From positions 481,001 to 545,000 of the forward strand of contig NZ_CP149933.1 in the NCBI RefSeq assembly GCF_037949795.1: a stretch of 64,000 nt of DNA, in the 5' to 3' direction. The translations under genes and the position numbers were made by a program. The DNA is from Thioclava sp. GXIMD2076. Lineage in GTDB: Bacteria; Pseudomonadota; Alphaproteobacteria; Rhodobacterales; Rhodobacteraceae. The notes under the pieces are model-generated. The model was not told the DNA's origin. It made no database searches and saw only the letters and a list, made by a program, of their open reading frames with translations. Position 1 is the stretch's first letter; each line of letters opens with the position of its first letter. Positions 44,852-53,265 of the stretch are shown here, piece by piece.

Positions 44852-46543
44852 ATGACCATCTACGAAAGCCTCAAGGCCGCGCCGTTCAATCTGACCGATG
44901 CGCAGGTCGCCGATATCCGCTCCCGCATCGACACCATGCCGCTTGCCGACCGCGTGGCACAGGTCTTCTTCCTGATCCTGCTGGGCGACAAACCGGAAGA
45001 CTTGGAGCTGGTGCTGAAGATGAAACCTGGCGGGGTGACGCGGTTTTTCAGTGACGATCTGGACCGCGAAACGACCCAGATGCAGCGCATCTTCGACAGC
45101 CTGCCCATTCCACCCCTGGTCAGCGCCGATATGGAGGGCAGCCATCTGAGCTTTGCCTTTGGCACCAAGGTGCCCAACCAGATGGCGTTTGCTGCCGTCG
45201 ACGATCCGGCACTGACCGGATCCTGCTCGGCGCTGATGGCCCGGGAGGGCCGCACGATGGGCGTCACATGGTCGTTCACGCCGGTGATCGACATCAATGC
45301 GGCCTTCCGCAGTTCTATCGTGGGATCGCGCTCCTATGGCAGCGATGTCTCGCGGATCGAGCGCCACGCGCTGGCTCATATCGAGGGGCTCCAGAGCAAC
45401 GGCATCGCCGCTACCGTCAAACACTGGCCCGGTGAAGGCTATGATGACCGCGACCAGCATCTGGTCACCACCCAGAACCCGCTGAGCATCGAGGAATGGC
45501 AGGCGAGTTTCGGGCATCTCTATCGCGCGGCCTTCGATGCGGGCGTGCTGTCGATCATGTCGGCCCATATCGGCTTTCCTGCCTATATGCAGTCCATTGA
45601 TCCCGATTGCGGCATTGACGCCTATCGTCCCGCCTCGATCAATCCGGCACTGACCACGCGGCTTCTGCGCGAGGAAATGGGCTTTAACGGCATCGTCGTA
45701 TCGGATGCGACCGAAATGGGCGGGATGAGCGCATGGATCTCGCATCGCGAAATGCCCACCGAAGTGCTGCGCGCGGGCTGTGATGTGATCCTGTTCTCGC
45801 TCGACCCCGAGGCGGATATGGCACAGGTGCGCGGCTCGGTTGAAAGCGGCTCGCTGCCCGAAAGCCGGTTGAACGAGGCCGTCGCGCGGGTTCTGGCGCT
45901 CAAGACCGTGGTCGGGCTTCTCGATGGCACGCATCGTCCGGTTACTGCCGAAACGGCCCGCGCCCGCCTGCGCCAGCCCGAGGATGCAGCGCTTGCCGAG
46001 GAAGCCTTCCGCCGTGCCCCCACGCTGGTGAAGGATGTCAACAAGACGCTTCCGGTCTCGCCGCAGACGCATAAGCGCGTCCTGATTATCGAGACCGGCA
46101 TCCGCAACGCGCTGATGGGCTGGGAGAACAAACCTCTGGACGTCGCCGATATGCTGCGCGCCGAAGGTTTCGAGGTGCAGGTCTATGACAAGGACACATT
46201 CGAGGGCCCGACCTATGATCCGGCCAAAACCGATCTTGTGCTCTATCTGATGGCCGATGAATCGCTGAATATGAAGAGCCATATCTATATCGACTGGTTC
46301 CGTATGATGGGCGACTTCTTCCGGACCACCGAACGGCCCTGGCACGATATCCCGACGGTCATGGTGGGCTTCGGGCATCCCTATTTCCTCTATGATGCGC
46401 CGCGTGTGCCGACCTACGTAAACGCCTATTCCACCCTGCCCGAGATGCAGCAGGCTGTGGTCGACGCGCTGACCGGCAAAACGCCGTTCGTCGCAAGCTC
46501 GCCCGTCGATGCGTTCTGCGGACAGGGTCAGGCGCGGTACTGA
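44852..46543 (+). CDS. Glycoside hydrolase family 3 protein (NagZ-like N-terminal domain plus C-terminal domain)
   Basis: The 563-residue protein has a GH3 barrel (about residues 10-350) and an alpha/beta C-terminal domain (about 390-545). The KHWPGEG segment at 190-196 and DDRDQH at 198-203 correspond to the NagZ-type KHFPGHG...DSH loop, although the usual His is Glu195. The likely nucleophile is Asp285 in VVSDATEMGG. No signal peptide is present, so it acts in the cytoplasm on imported sugar, probably as a beta-N-acetylhexosaminidase or a beta-glycosidase. It is the first gene of an operon with a complete ABC importer directly downstream. Confidence 0.85.
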   Translation: MTIYESLKAAPFNLTDAQVADIRSRIDTMPLADRVAQVFFLILLGDKPEDLELVLKMKPGGVTRFFSDDLDRETTQMQRIFDSLPIPPLVSADMEGSHLSFAFGTKVPNQMAFAAVDDPALTGSCSALMAREGRTMGVTWSFTPVIDINAAFRSSIVGSRSYGSDVSRIERHALAHIEGLQSNGIAATVKHWPGEGYDDRDQHLVTTQNPLSIEEWQASFGHLYRAAFDAGVLSIMSAHIGFPAYMQSIDPDCGIDAYRPASINPALTTRLLREEMGFNGIVVSDATEMGGMSAWISHREMPTEVLRAGCDVILFSLDPEADMAQVRGSVESGSLPESRLNEAVARVLALKTVVGLLDGTHRPVTAETARARLRQPEDAALAEEAFRRAPTLVKDVNKTLPVSPQTHKRVLIIETGIRNALMGWENKPLDVADMLRAEGFEVQVYDKDTFEGPTYDPAKTDLVLYLMADESLNMKSHIYIDWFRMMGDFFRTTERPWHDIPTVMVGFGHPYFLYDAPRVPTYVNAYSTLPEMQQAVVDALTGKTPFVASSPVDAFCGQGQARY

Positions 46544-46586
46544 CGCGCCGCCCGACCCCATAAAACAAACCCAACAGGAGAAGACC

Positions 46587-47822
46587 ATGCTGAACTCCCC
46601 GCTCAGGGCTGGCCTGCTTGCCGGTGCCGCGCTGACCTGCCTCACGGCTGCCGCCCATGCACAAGATGCCGAAGTCATCCATTTCTGGACCTCCTCCAGC
46701 GAGGCCGCCTCGGCGCGGGTGCTTGCCGATGCCTATGACAAAGCGGGCGGCCACTGGATCGATAGCGCGGTGGCGGGCACCGATGCCGCCCGTGCAGCCT
46801 TTACCACGCGCGTGCAAGCCGGCAACCCACCCACTGCGATGGTCGCAACATCCGTGCTTGAATATCAGGATATGGCGCGCGCCGGCTATTTCGCCAATCT
46901 CGATGATCTGGCGAAAGATCTGGGCTGGAAAGATGTTGTGCCTGAAGCGCTGATGGGGGCTGTCACCGTTGACGGCCATATTTACGGCGCTCCCGTCGGC
47001 ATGGCGGTGAACAACTTCCTGTGGACCTCGCCCAAGGCACTGGCCGCCATTGGCGAGACCGAGCCTCCCAAGACATGGGACGAATTCTTTGCCGATGGCG
47101 ACAAGCTGAAGGAAAAGGGTATCATCCCCTATGCCCATCCGGGTAAATGGTACTGGGATCTCAACCTCTTCGGCTTTGTTCTCGCCTCTCTCGATACCGA
47201 AGCCTATATGCAGTTCCACAAAGTCGATCCGCAGGTGTTCGACAACCCGAGCTTCACCGAAGCCACAGAGATTTTCGCCCGTCTGCGCGACTATTCCGAT
47301 CAGGGGGCTGCGGGGCGCGAATGGAACCTCTCGACGCAGCTTGTCATGAAGGGCGATGCGGCCTTCCTCTTCATGGGGAGCTGGGTCAAGGGCGAACTGG
47401 ATGCGGCAGGCGTGGTGCCGGGCAAAGATATCCTGTGCAGCATCGGCGTGAATGATACCCCCGTCTCGCTGAATGGCGATGCGATGATCTTCCCTGCGAT
47501 GAATGACAGCAAGACACCCACCGAGGCGCAGGCGTTGCTGGCAAAGACCGTCACCTCGGTTGACACGCAGGTGGCCTTCGCCACCACGAAAGGCGCCCTG
47601 CCCATGCGCACGGATGCGCAGATGCCCGATCTTGACATGTGCTCGACCAAGGCGCTTGCGCAGGCCAAAACCGCCGGCAGCGTGCCGGCCTATCCCGCGA
47701 TGCTCTCGGGCGATGTGGCAGGTAGCATCGGCGATGTCCTCGACAATTTCTGGGTCGACACCGGTGCCAGCGCCGAGGATCTCGCAGCCGAGCTGCAAGA
47801 CGTCTTCGCCGACTTCCAGTGA
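46587..47822 (+). CDS. Carbohydrate ABC transporter binding protein (SBP family 1)
   Basis: The 411-residue precursor begins with a signal peptide (MLNSPLRAGLLAGAALTCLTAAAHAQ). The start is the ATG at 46587 after AACAGGAGAAG. SBP-family-1 features include EVIHFWTSSSEAASARVLADAYDKAGG, the ELKEKGIIPYAH-like region and the KGDAAFLFMGSWVKGEL ligand-cleft motif. It delivers an oligosaccharide or disaccharide to the permeases encoded downstream. A strong hairpin follows its stop. Confidence 0.92.
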   Translation: MLNSPLRAGLLAGAALTCLTAAAHAQDAEVIHFWTSSSEAASARVLADAYDKAGGHWIDSAVAGTDAARAAFTTRVQAGNPPTAMVATSVLEYQDMARAGYFANLDDLAKDLGWKDVVPEALMGAVTVDGHIYGAPVGMAVNNFLWTSPKALAAIGETEPPKTWDEFFADGDKLKEKGIIPYAHPGKWYWDLNLFGFVLASLDTEAYMQFHKVDPQVFDNPSFTEATEIFARLRDYSDQGAAGREWNLSTQLVMKGDAAFLFMGSWVKGELDAAGVVPGKDILCSIGVNDTPVSLNGDAMIFPAMNDSKTPTEAQALLAKTVTSVDTQVAFATTKGALPMRTDAQMPDLDMCSTKALAQAKTAGSVPAYPAMLSGDVAGSIGDVLDNFWVDTGASAEDLAAELQDVFADFQ

Positions 47823-47828
47823 GGGTGG

Positions 47829-47858
47829 GCGCCGCGCGGCTGTCTGGCCGCGCGGCGC
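47829..47858 (+). other. Strong intercistronic hairpin between binding protein and permease
   Basis: GCGCCGCGCGGC (47829-47840) pairs exactly with GCCGCGCGGCGC (47847-47858) around TGTCTG. It lies between the binding protein and the first permease. No T run follows. In other importers such hairpins protect the binding-protein mRNA and reduce downstream expression, so the binding protein is made in excess. Confidence 0.65.
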
Positions 47859-47882
47859 TACCGGATCACAAAGGGCTAAAAT

Positions 47883-48764
47883 ATGACACGATATTACAGA
47901 CATATCAGCCGACAGGTCGCGCTGCTGCCGGGGTGGTTCATCCTGATCGGGGCCTATCTCGCGACCATCGTCTGGACGGTGCGGATGTCTTTCACCACCT
48001 CGCGCTCTATCCCTGTCAATGATTTTGCGGGGCTCAGCCAGTATCGGCGCCTGTTCAGTTCGAGCCGCTGGACGCAATCTCTCGAGAATATGGTCGTCTA
48101 TGGAGGGATCTTCATCATCGGCTGTCTGGTGATCGGTTTCCTGCTGGCGGTTCTGCTGGACCAGAAGGTAAAAGGCGAAGGTCTCTTCCGCACGATTTTC
48201 CTCTACCCCTATGCGGTCTCCTTCGTGGTGACGGGGCTGGTCTGGCAATGGGTGCTCAACCCGACACTTGGTCTGCAGAAAGCCGTTCAGGATCTAGGGT
48301 TCAGCAGTTTCACCTTCGACTGGCTGGTGGACCGCGATCGTGCGATCTATGTGCTTGCGGGCGCCGCGATCTGGCAAGCCTCGGGGCTGGTGATGGCACT
48401 GATGCTGGCAGGGCTGCGCGGCGTCGATGGTGATTTGTGGAAAGCCGCCCGCGTGGACGGGGCCTCGGCAAGCCGCTACTACCTGCGCGTAGTATTGCCG
48501 CTGATCAGACCCTCAATCGTGTCTTCGACCGTGCTTCTGTCGGTTGCGGTGATCAAATCCTACGATCTCGTTGTTGCCATGACCGGTGGCGGGCCGGGAA
48601 ATGCCACGGAACTGCCTGCAAAATTCATCATGGATTACCTGTTCGGGCGGTCGAACCTTGGCCTTGCGACAGCGGCCTCGGTCGTTCTGCTGGCCACCAT
48701 GATCGCAGCCCTTGCACCCGTTCTCTATGTCCAATCCCATCGCGCGCGGAAGGCCAAATCATGA
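47883..48764 (+). CDS. Carbohydrate ABC transporter permease (MalF/UgpA type)
   Basis: The 293-residue membrane protein has six membrane segments and the coupling-helix EAA motif in LWKAARVDGASASRYYLRVVLPLIRPSI (about residues 187-214). It pairs with the MalG-type permease, which overlaps its end by 4 bases. Confidence 0.92.
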   Translation: MTRYYRHISRQVALLPGWFILIGAYLATIVWTVRMSFTTSRSIPVNDFAGLSQYRRLFSSSRWTQSLENMVVYGGIFIIGCLVIGFLLAVLLDQKVKGEGLFRTIFLYPYAVSFVVTGLVWQWVLNPTLGLQKAVQDLGFSSFTFDWLVDRDRAIYVLAGAAIWQASGLVMALMLAGLRGVDGDLWKAARVDGASASRYYLRVVLPLIRPSIVSSTVLLSVAVIKSYDLVVAMTGGGPGNATELPAKFIMDYLFGRSNLGLATAASVVLLATMIAALAPVLYVQSHRARKAKS

Positions 48765-49654
48765 AGGATCTCTATCCGAGTCACGCCGAGGGCCTGCGCC
48801 CGAACCGGCTTAACCTGCGGCGGCTGGCACTTTATGGATGCCTTGGTCTGGCGGGGCTGCTGTTTCTCTTTCCGCTTTATGTGATGGTTTCGACCTCGCT
48901 GAAAACGCTGCCCGAAATCAGTCAGGGCTCGATCTTCGCCCTGCCCCAGCACCCGAGCCTCGGCGCGTGGAAAACCGCCTGGCAGAGCGCATGCACGGGG
49001 CTCAGCTGTCACGGGCTGCAGGGCGGGTTCGTCAACTCCGTCTTCATCCTCGTGCCTTCGGTGGCACTGCCTGTCATGCTGGGGGCGATCACCGGATACG
49101 CGCTGTCTTTCTGGCGTCCCAAAGGCGGAAAGCTCCTGTTTGGCGGGCTGCTTCTGGGCCTGTTCGTGCCCTATCAGGTCTTCATCTATCCGCTGGTGCG
49201 TGTGCTCTCGACGGTGGGGCTTTATGGCAATCTGGGCGGCATCGTAGCCGTGCATACCATCTTCGCGATGCCGATCATGCTGCTGTTGTTCCGCAACTAT
49301 TACGCCAGCCTGCCAATGGACCTGTTCAAGGCCGCAAGGGTTGATGGCGGTGGGTTCTGGGCCATTTTCTGGCGTGTGGTGTTGCCGATGTCGACGCCGA
49401 TCATCATTGTCGCGGTCATCTTGCAGGTGACAGGCGTATGGAACGACTTCCTCTTCGGCCTCATCTTCGCAGGGGCGGACAACCTGCCGATGACCGTGCA
49501 GCTCAACAATATCGTCAATAGCGCGAGGGGCGCACAGGAATATAACGTCCATATGGCCGCAACCATCCTCACGGCCATTGTCCCGCTGTTCGTCTATTTC
49601 GTCTCCGGACGCTGGTTCGTGCGCGGCATCGCCGCAGGCGCTGTCAAAGGATAA
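48761..49654 (+). CDS. Carbohydrate ABC transporter permease (MalG/UgpE type)
   Basis: The 297-residue protein starts at the ATG at 48761, overlapping the previous stop (ATGA). An upstream open frame from 48437 reads through the MalF-type gene out of frame and is not used. Six membrane segments and the EAA motif DLFKAARVDGGGFWAIFWRVVLPMSTPI (about residues 188-215) mark it as the second importer permease. Confidence 0.92.
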   Translation: MKDLYPSHAEGLRPNRLNLRRLALYGCLGLAGLLFLFPLYVMVSTSLKTLPEISQGSIFALPQHPSLGAWKTAWQSACTGLSCHGLQGGFVNSVFILVPSVALPVMLGAITGYALSFWRPKGGKLLFGGLLLGLFVPYQVFIYPLVRVLSTVGLYGNLGGIVAVHTIFAMPIMLLLFRNYYASLPMDLFKAARVDGGGFWAIFWRVVLPMSTPIIIVAVILQVTGVWNDFLFGLIFAGADNLPMTVQLNNIVNSARGAQEYNVHMAATILTAIVPLFVYFVSGRWFVRGIAAGAVKG

Positions 49655-49661
49655 TCCGCAA

Positions 49662-50750
49662 ATGTCTCAAGTCTCAATCAAAAACCTCGATATCGCCTTT
49701 GGCTCACATAAGGTTATCCGTAATCTCGACCTCCATATCCAACCCGGAGAATTTCTCGTGCTGCTGGGAGCGTCCGGTTGCGGAAAATCCACGCTGCTGA
49801 ACGCGGTGGCGGGCCTCACTGATGTGGCCGGCGGCCAGATCTGGATCGGGGATCGCAATGTGACATGGGCCGAACCCAAGGATCGCGGGATCGGCATGGT
49901 GTTCCAATCCTACGCCCTCTATCCGCGGATGACGGTCGAACAGAACATGTCCTTCGGGCTGGAGATGGCGCGCCTGCCCAAACCCGAAATCCGCGAACGC
50001 GTGGCGCGCGCGGCCGAGATGCTGCAGCTCAAACCGCTGATGCAGCGCCGTCCGGCAGAGCTGTCGGGCGGCCAGCGCCAGCGTGTGGCTATCGGGCGGG
50101 CCTTGGTGCGCGATGCCGATGTCTACCTCTTCGACGAACCGCTTTCCAACCTCGATGCGAAGCTGCGCACCGAACTGCGTGTCGAACTCAAGAAACTCCA
50201 TGCCCGGCTCGGAACGACCATGATCTATGTGACCCATGATCAGGTCGAGGCCCTGACGCTGGCGAACCGGATTGCCGTTATGCAAGGCGGGGTGATCCAG
50301 CAACTCGATGCCCCCGACGAGATTTATCGCAGGCCGGTCAATAAATTCGTGGCGGGTTTTGTCGGCTCTCCGGGGATGAATTTCATCGAGGGAGAATTAC
50401 TGGTCCGCGATGGCAAGATCGACCTGAAAACGGCAAAAGGCACGCTTGATCTGACCCGCTATCCGTTCATGGAACCGCCACAAAACGGCCATAAGGTGAC
50501 GTTGGGCCTGCGCCCCGAACATTTGCAACCCGAGCCGGAAGAGGGCTATTGCCCCGCAACAATGACGATCTCGGTGCATGAGAGCATGGGAGCCGATGCG
50601 CTTCTGTGGGCGGAACTTTCAGGGGCGACCGTGTCGGTCAAACTGCCCTCCGACTGGTCGCCCGTGCCGGTTTCCGGCGAGCGGGTAACGATGTGGTATG
50701 ACGCCGCGCGTCTTTCGGTCTTCGATGCCAAAACGGAGGAACGCCTCTGA
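49662..50750 (+). CDS. Carbohydrate ABC transporter ATPase (MalK/UgpC/MsmK type)
   Basis: The 362-residue ATPase starts at the ATG at 49662, 7 bases after the permease stop. Motifs are Walker A GASGCGKST, Q-loop VFQSYALYPRMTV, signature LSGGQRQRVAIGRAL, Walker B VYLFDEPLSNLDAKLR and H-loop VTHDQVEA. The C-terminal regulatory OB-type domain (about residues 240-362) includes FVAGFVGSPGMNFIEG and LGLRPEHL. It energises the adjacent permeases and may serve other family-1 importers too. Confidence 0.93.
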   Translation: MSQVSIKNLDIAFGSHKVIRNLDLHIQPGEFLVLLGASGCGKSTLLNAVAGLTDVAGGQIWIGDRNVTWAEPKDRGIGMVFQSYALYPRMTVEQNMSFGLEMARLPKPEIRERVARAAEMLQLKPLMQRRPAELSGGQRQRVAIGRALVRDADVYLFDEPLSNLDAKLRTELRVELKKLHARLGTTMIYVTHDQVEALTLANRIAVMQGGVIQQLDAPDEIYRRPVNKFVAGFVGSPGMNFIEGELLVRDGKIDLKTAKGTLDLTRYPFMEPPQNGHKVTLGLRPEHLQPEPEEGYCPATMTISVHESMGADALLWAELSGATVSVKLPSDWSPVPVSGERVTMWYDAARLSVFDAKTEERL

Positions 50751-50856
50751 TCCATTGCCCGCGACCGCAGCCCAGAGTTCCGGCAAACACCCGCTTTTAC
50801 CAAGGCAAACAGTACAACCCATACCCGCCTATCCACCGCGACATGCACTGACCGAG

Positions 50857-50874
50857 CCGAGTTTGTAAACTCGG
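50857..50874. promoter_or_regulatory. Perfect 18-bp palindrome before the isochorismatase-like gene
   Basis: CCGAGTTT GT AAACTCGG (50857-50874) is a near-perfect palindrome, lying 106 bases after the ATPase stop and 65 bases before the next start. It could be an operator for the gene at 50939 or a weak terminator of the importer operon. No T run follows. Confidence 0.45.
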
Positions 50875-50938
50875 TCAGGCTTGCGCTAGGCCCGTCTGCA
50901 CCGGGGTCTCGAACCCTGATAACAAGAAAGGAAATCAG

Positions 50939-51649
50939 ATGCATAACATTAAGATGACCCCCGCCTCCCTGGCTCGGGGCAAGCATAACCGCAATGGCCG
51001 CGACCATGCCTTCGAGACCATTGATCCTTCGCGCACGGCGCATATCATCGTCGATCTCCAGAACGGATTCATGGAAGAAGGCGCCGTCTCCGAGGTGCCT
51101 GTCGCGCGAGACATCGTCCCTAATGTCAATGACCTCTCGCGAGCGGTCCGCGCGGCGGGCGGCGTCAATATTTTCCTGCGCTATACCTATGATCCCGATG
51201 AGAAAAAGCAGTGGAATAGCTGGTATGGGTCGATGCTTGGCACGCCATTCTCCGAAGGTCTGAAAAAAGGCTTCACCGCGGGCGAACATGATCACGCTCT
51301 ATGGCCGGGTCTCGATGTCGCCGAGGGCGAGGCGATCCTCGACAAGACCCGCTTCAGCGGGTTCATCCAAGGCACCTGCGATCTGCAGAGGGTTCTGGAG
51401 GATCTCGATATAGACACGGTTCTGATTACCGGCACCGTCACCAATTGTTGTTCCGAGGCAACGGCCCGTGACGCCCATCAGCTGAGCTATAAGGTGATCT
51501 TCATCTCTGACGGTAATGCGGCGCTGAATGATGACGAGCATAACGGCAGCTTGGACAGTCTCTATCCGGTCTATGCCGATATCCGCAGCACGAAAGAGGT
51601 CGTGGGGCTTTTACAGGCGGGAGCGGAAAGCCGCGCGGCCGCTGAATGA
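50939..51649 (+). CDS. Isochorismatase-like cysteine hydrolase
   Basis: The 236-residue protein has the family triad: Asp39 (HIIVDLQNGF), Lys136 (DKTRFSGF) and Cys171 (GTVTNCCSEATARDA). The ITGTVTNCC segment has an extra cysteine (Cys170) before the catalytic position. Family members hydrolyse amides (nicotinamide, biuret, N-carbamoyl compounds, ureidoacrylate) or isochorismate. The longer N terminus (about 30 residues before the first strand) resembles N-carbamoylsarcosine/ureidoacrylate-type proteins. The start follows AAGAAAGGAAATC. It is transcribed after the GH3-importer operon and faces the arginase-family gene, so nitrogen release is a possible theme; this is a guess. Confidence 0.85.
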   Translation: MHNIKMTPASLARGKHNRNGRDHAFETIDPSRTAHIIVDLQNGFMEEGAVSEVPVARDIVPNVNDLSRAVRAAGGVNIFLRYTYDPDEKKQWNSWYGSMLGTPFSEGLKKGFTAGEHDHALWPGLDVAEGEAILDKTRFSGFIQGTCDLQRVLEDLDIDTVLITGTVTNCCSEATARDAHQLSYKVIFISDGNAALNDDEHNGSLDSLYPVYADIRSTKEVVGLLQAGAESRAAAE

Positions 51650-51679
51650 ACCCGATCTGTCACGCCTGCATATAAAACA

Positions 51680-51700
51680 GGGGCGCCAATTGGGCGCCCC
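51680..51700. terminator. Bidirectional terminator between convergent genes
   Basis: GGGGCGCC (51680-51687) pairs with GGCGCCCC (51693-51700) around AATTG. The minus strand runs into GTTTTATA, giving a short T run; the plus strand has a poorer one. It lies between the convergent isochorismatase-like and arginase-family genes. Confidence 0.72.
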
Positions 51701-51706
51701 TTGCCA

Positions 51707-52609
51707 TTAGTCCGATAAAAGCGGCAGCTCTGCCAGCATGTCGCGCAGGTTCATCACGTCCCACGGCAGGTGCTCGGCAATACCCAGCCCCACAATCTCG
51801 ACCTCTCCCGCCACATCGCGCAGCAGCCGCACCACTTGCGCAAGGCTCATGCGGCCCTGCGGCGTGTCTGCCCATTCGGCATTGTCACTACCGGGTTTGT
51901 TAAACAGCAGCGAGCGGAACCCCTTCGGGTCGAGCACATCCAGATCCAGATGGATCGCAACATGTTTCTTCCCGCTCTGACGGAGCCAGTCCAATACAGG
52001 CGCGCTGGTTTCAGCCAGCTGATCCGGCCCGATAAACGGGATCCCCCAATCCGTCAGGCGCTCACGCTCGAGCGGGCTCATCTCGTCCATACCGGCATAA
52101 ACCACTTGTGCAGGCTCAACCTTGCGTGCCGCGATATCCGCCAGATCCTGATCGCCCTGCCCCATCAACGCACCGAGCACCATCGCATGGGCACGCTCGA
52201 ACTCGGCGGGCGTCATGATATCGGGATGGCTATCGACCCAGAGGATCGCCAGATCACCCTCGTATTTCTCGTTGAGATAGGCAAAGGGCGCCAGATCCAC
52301 GCCGCAATCCCCGCCGAATACAACCAGACGGTCGGGCGCATGGGCATCAATCAGCACGCGGGCGGATCTGGCCTGCGCGAGCACGCGGCTTTTGGCGAGA
52401 ATTCCATCCTCGAGCGGCAAAGGATCGGCGCTCGGCGGATCGACGGGCACTTCGACCATCGGTGTGTCGGAGGGTGGTGCCAGCCATGCCAGCAACTCGG
52501 CTCCGAAATGATAGGCAGGCAGATTGCCGCCCTGCCATTGCGCCATCTTCAGGCGTAACGTTTTGGGGGCGGGGGACGTTTGGGGCGCGGGTGTCGGGGA
52601 ATGCGGCAT
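51707..52609 (-). CDS. Arginase/agmatinase/formiminoglutamase-family protein
   Basis: The 300-residue protein has the ureohydrolase metal motifs LVVFGGDCGVDLAPF, ILWVDSHPDIMTP and AIHLDLDVLDPKGF. In arginases the first motif reads GGDHS, with His as a manganese ligand; here it is Cys, while Asp/His/Asp of the second and Asp/Asp of the third are present. It may therefore use a different metal or act on another guanidino or amidino substrate. The N-terminal 25 residues are proline-rich and poorly conserved, so the start could lie slightly downstream. It is alone on the minus strand in this island. Confidence 0.8.
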   Translation of the reverse strand: MPHSPTPAPQTSPAPKTLRLKMAQWQGGNLPAYHFGAELLAWLAPPSDTPMVEVPVDPPSADPLPLEDGILAKSRVLAQARSARVLIDAHAPDRLVVFGGDCGVDLAPFAYLNEKYEGDLAILWVDSHPDIMTPAEFERAHAMVLGALMGQGDQDLADIAARKVEPAQVVYAGMDEMSPLERERLTDWGIPFIGPDQLAETSAPVLDWLRQSGKKHVAIHLDLDVLDPKGFRSLLFNKPGSDNAEWADTPQGRMSLAQVVRLLRDVAGEVEIVGLGIAEHLPWDVMNLRDMLAELPLLSD

Positions 52610-52864
52610 CTATATCTCCAATCGGTGTTCGGACCTTTGATAAAGCGCGGACACCTGATGCGACCGGACGAGATTGCCCGAAAACGGGAGCATTTTGCCA
52701 AGATCATGGCCGCGTGGCAGCCAGAGACCAAGGCTGGCAAGAGAATCCCGCAATCTGGCAACAGGGTACGGGCGCAGCGCCACGCCAGTTGCTAGCCATA
52801 GGGGAACGGCCCGATCTCGAAAGGGGCCGCATAGCAAATAGACACCCAACACCGAGGACAGCCA

Positions 52865-53215
52865 ATGTATTCTGTCGCAATGATTTTCCGCCGCAAACCC
52901 GGCATGTCGCTGGAGGAATTTCAGGCGTATTACCGTGACCGTCATGGCCCGCTGATGCTGGAACATATCACCAATCGCGGCCTGATTTCTTACGAGCATT
53001 TCCCTGCCGCCAGTGCCAGCGCGGGTGCGCGCTATGTGACCGAGGGCGATCTCGAATATGACGCCATTTCGATCTACAGCTTCGAGACAGAGCAACAGGC
53101 CGAGGAATGCTGGGCTATCCCCGAGGTGATGGCAGACAGCGCGAAATTCATCGATTTCGAAACGATGATCTCTCTGCCGCTTTCGCGCCGCGCGGTTTTC
53201 CCCAAAGCCAACTGA
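52865..53215 (+). CDS. EthD-like small ferredoxin-fold protein
   Basis: This 116-residue protein has the EthD-domain pattern: a start of YSVAMIFRRKPGMSLEEFQAYYRDRHGPLM, where the PGMS-EEF and RDRHGP residues are characteristic, and a dimeric alpha/beta-barrel length. Family members assist ether or aromatic degradation, or isomerise or dehydrate small compounds; none can be chosen here. It precedes the sugar-binding protein by 50 bases and may share its operon. A CAACACCGAGGACAGCC sequence before the ATG contains the ribosome site GAGGA. Confidence 0.75.
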   Translation: MYSVAMIFRRKPGMSLEEFQAYYRDRHGPLMLEHITNRGLISYEHFPAASASAGARYVTEGDLEYDAISIYSFETEQQAEECWAIPEVMADSAKFIDFETMISLPLSRRAVFPKAN

Positions 53216-53265
53216 ATAACAAAAGGGGCAAAAGCCCCGTAAACGCTCTTCCAACAGGAGACATC

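Noticed and set aside
44825..46678. 617-codon minus-strand frame opposite the GH3 gene
   Set aside because: Its composition is that of an antisense shadow, and the plus-strand GH3 protein has clear family motifs.
46359..48248. 629-codon minus-strand frame opposite the sugar-binding protein and permease
   Set aside because: Antisense shadow of GC-rich genes; no domain recognised.
48437..48760. N-terminal extension of the MalG-type permease frame
   Set aside because: It runs out of frame through the MalF-type gene and lacks the features of either protein; the ATG at 48761 overlapping the previous stop is the better start.
52658..52795. Short plus-strand frame beginning MRPDEIARKREHFAKIM
   Set aside because: It has 46 codons, no recognised family and no clear ribosome site; it lies in the gap before the EthD-like gene and is too weak to call.
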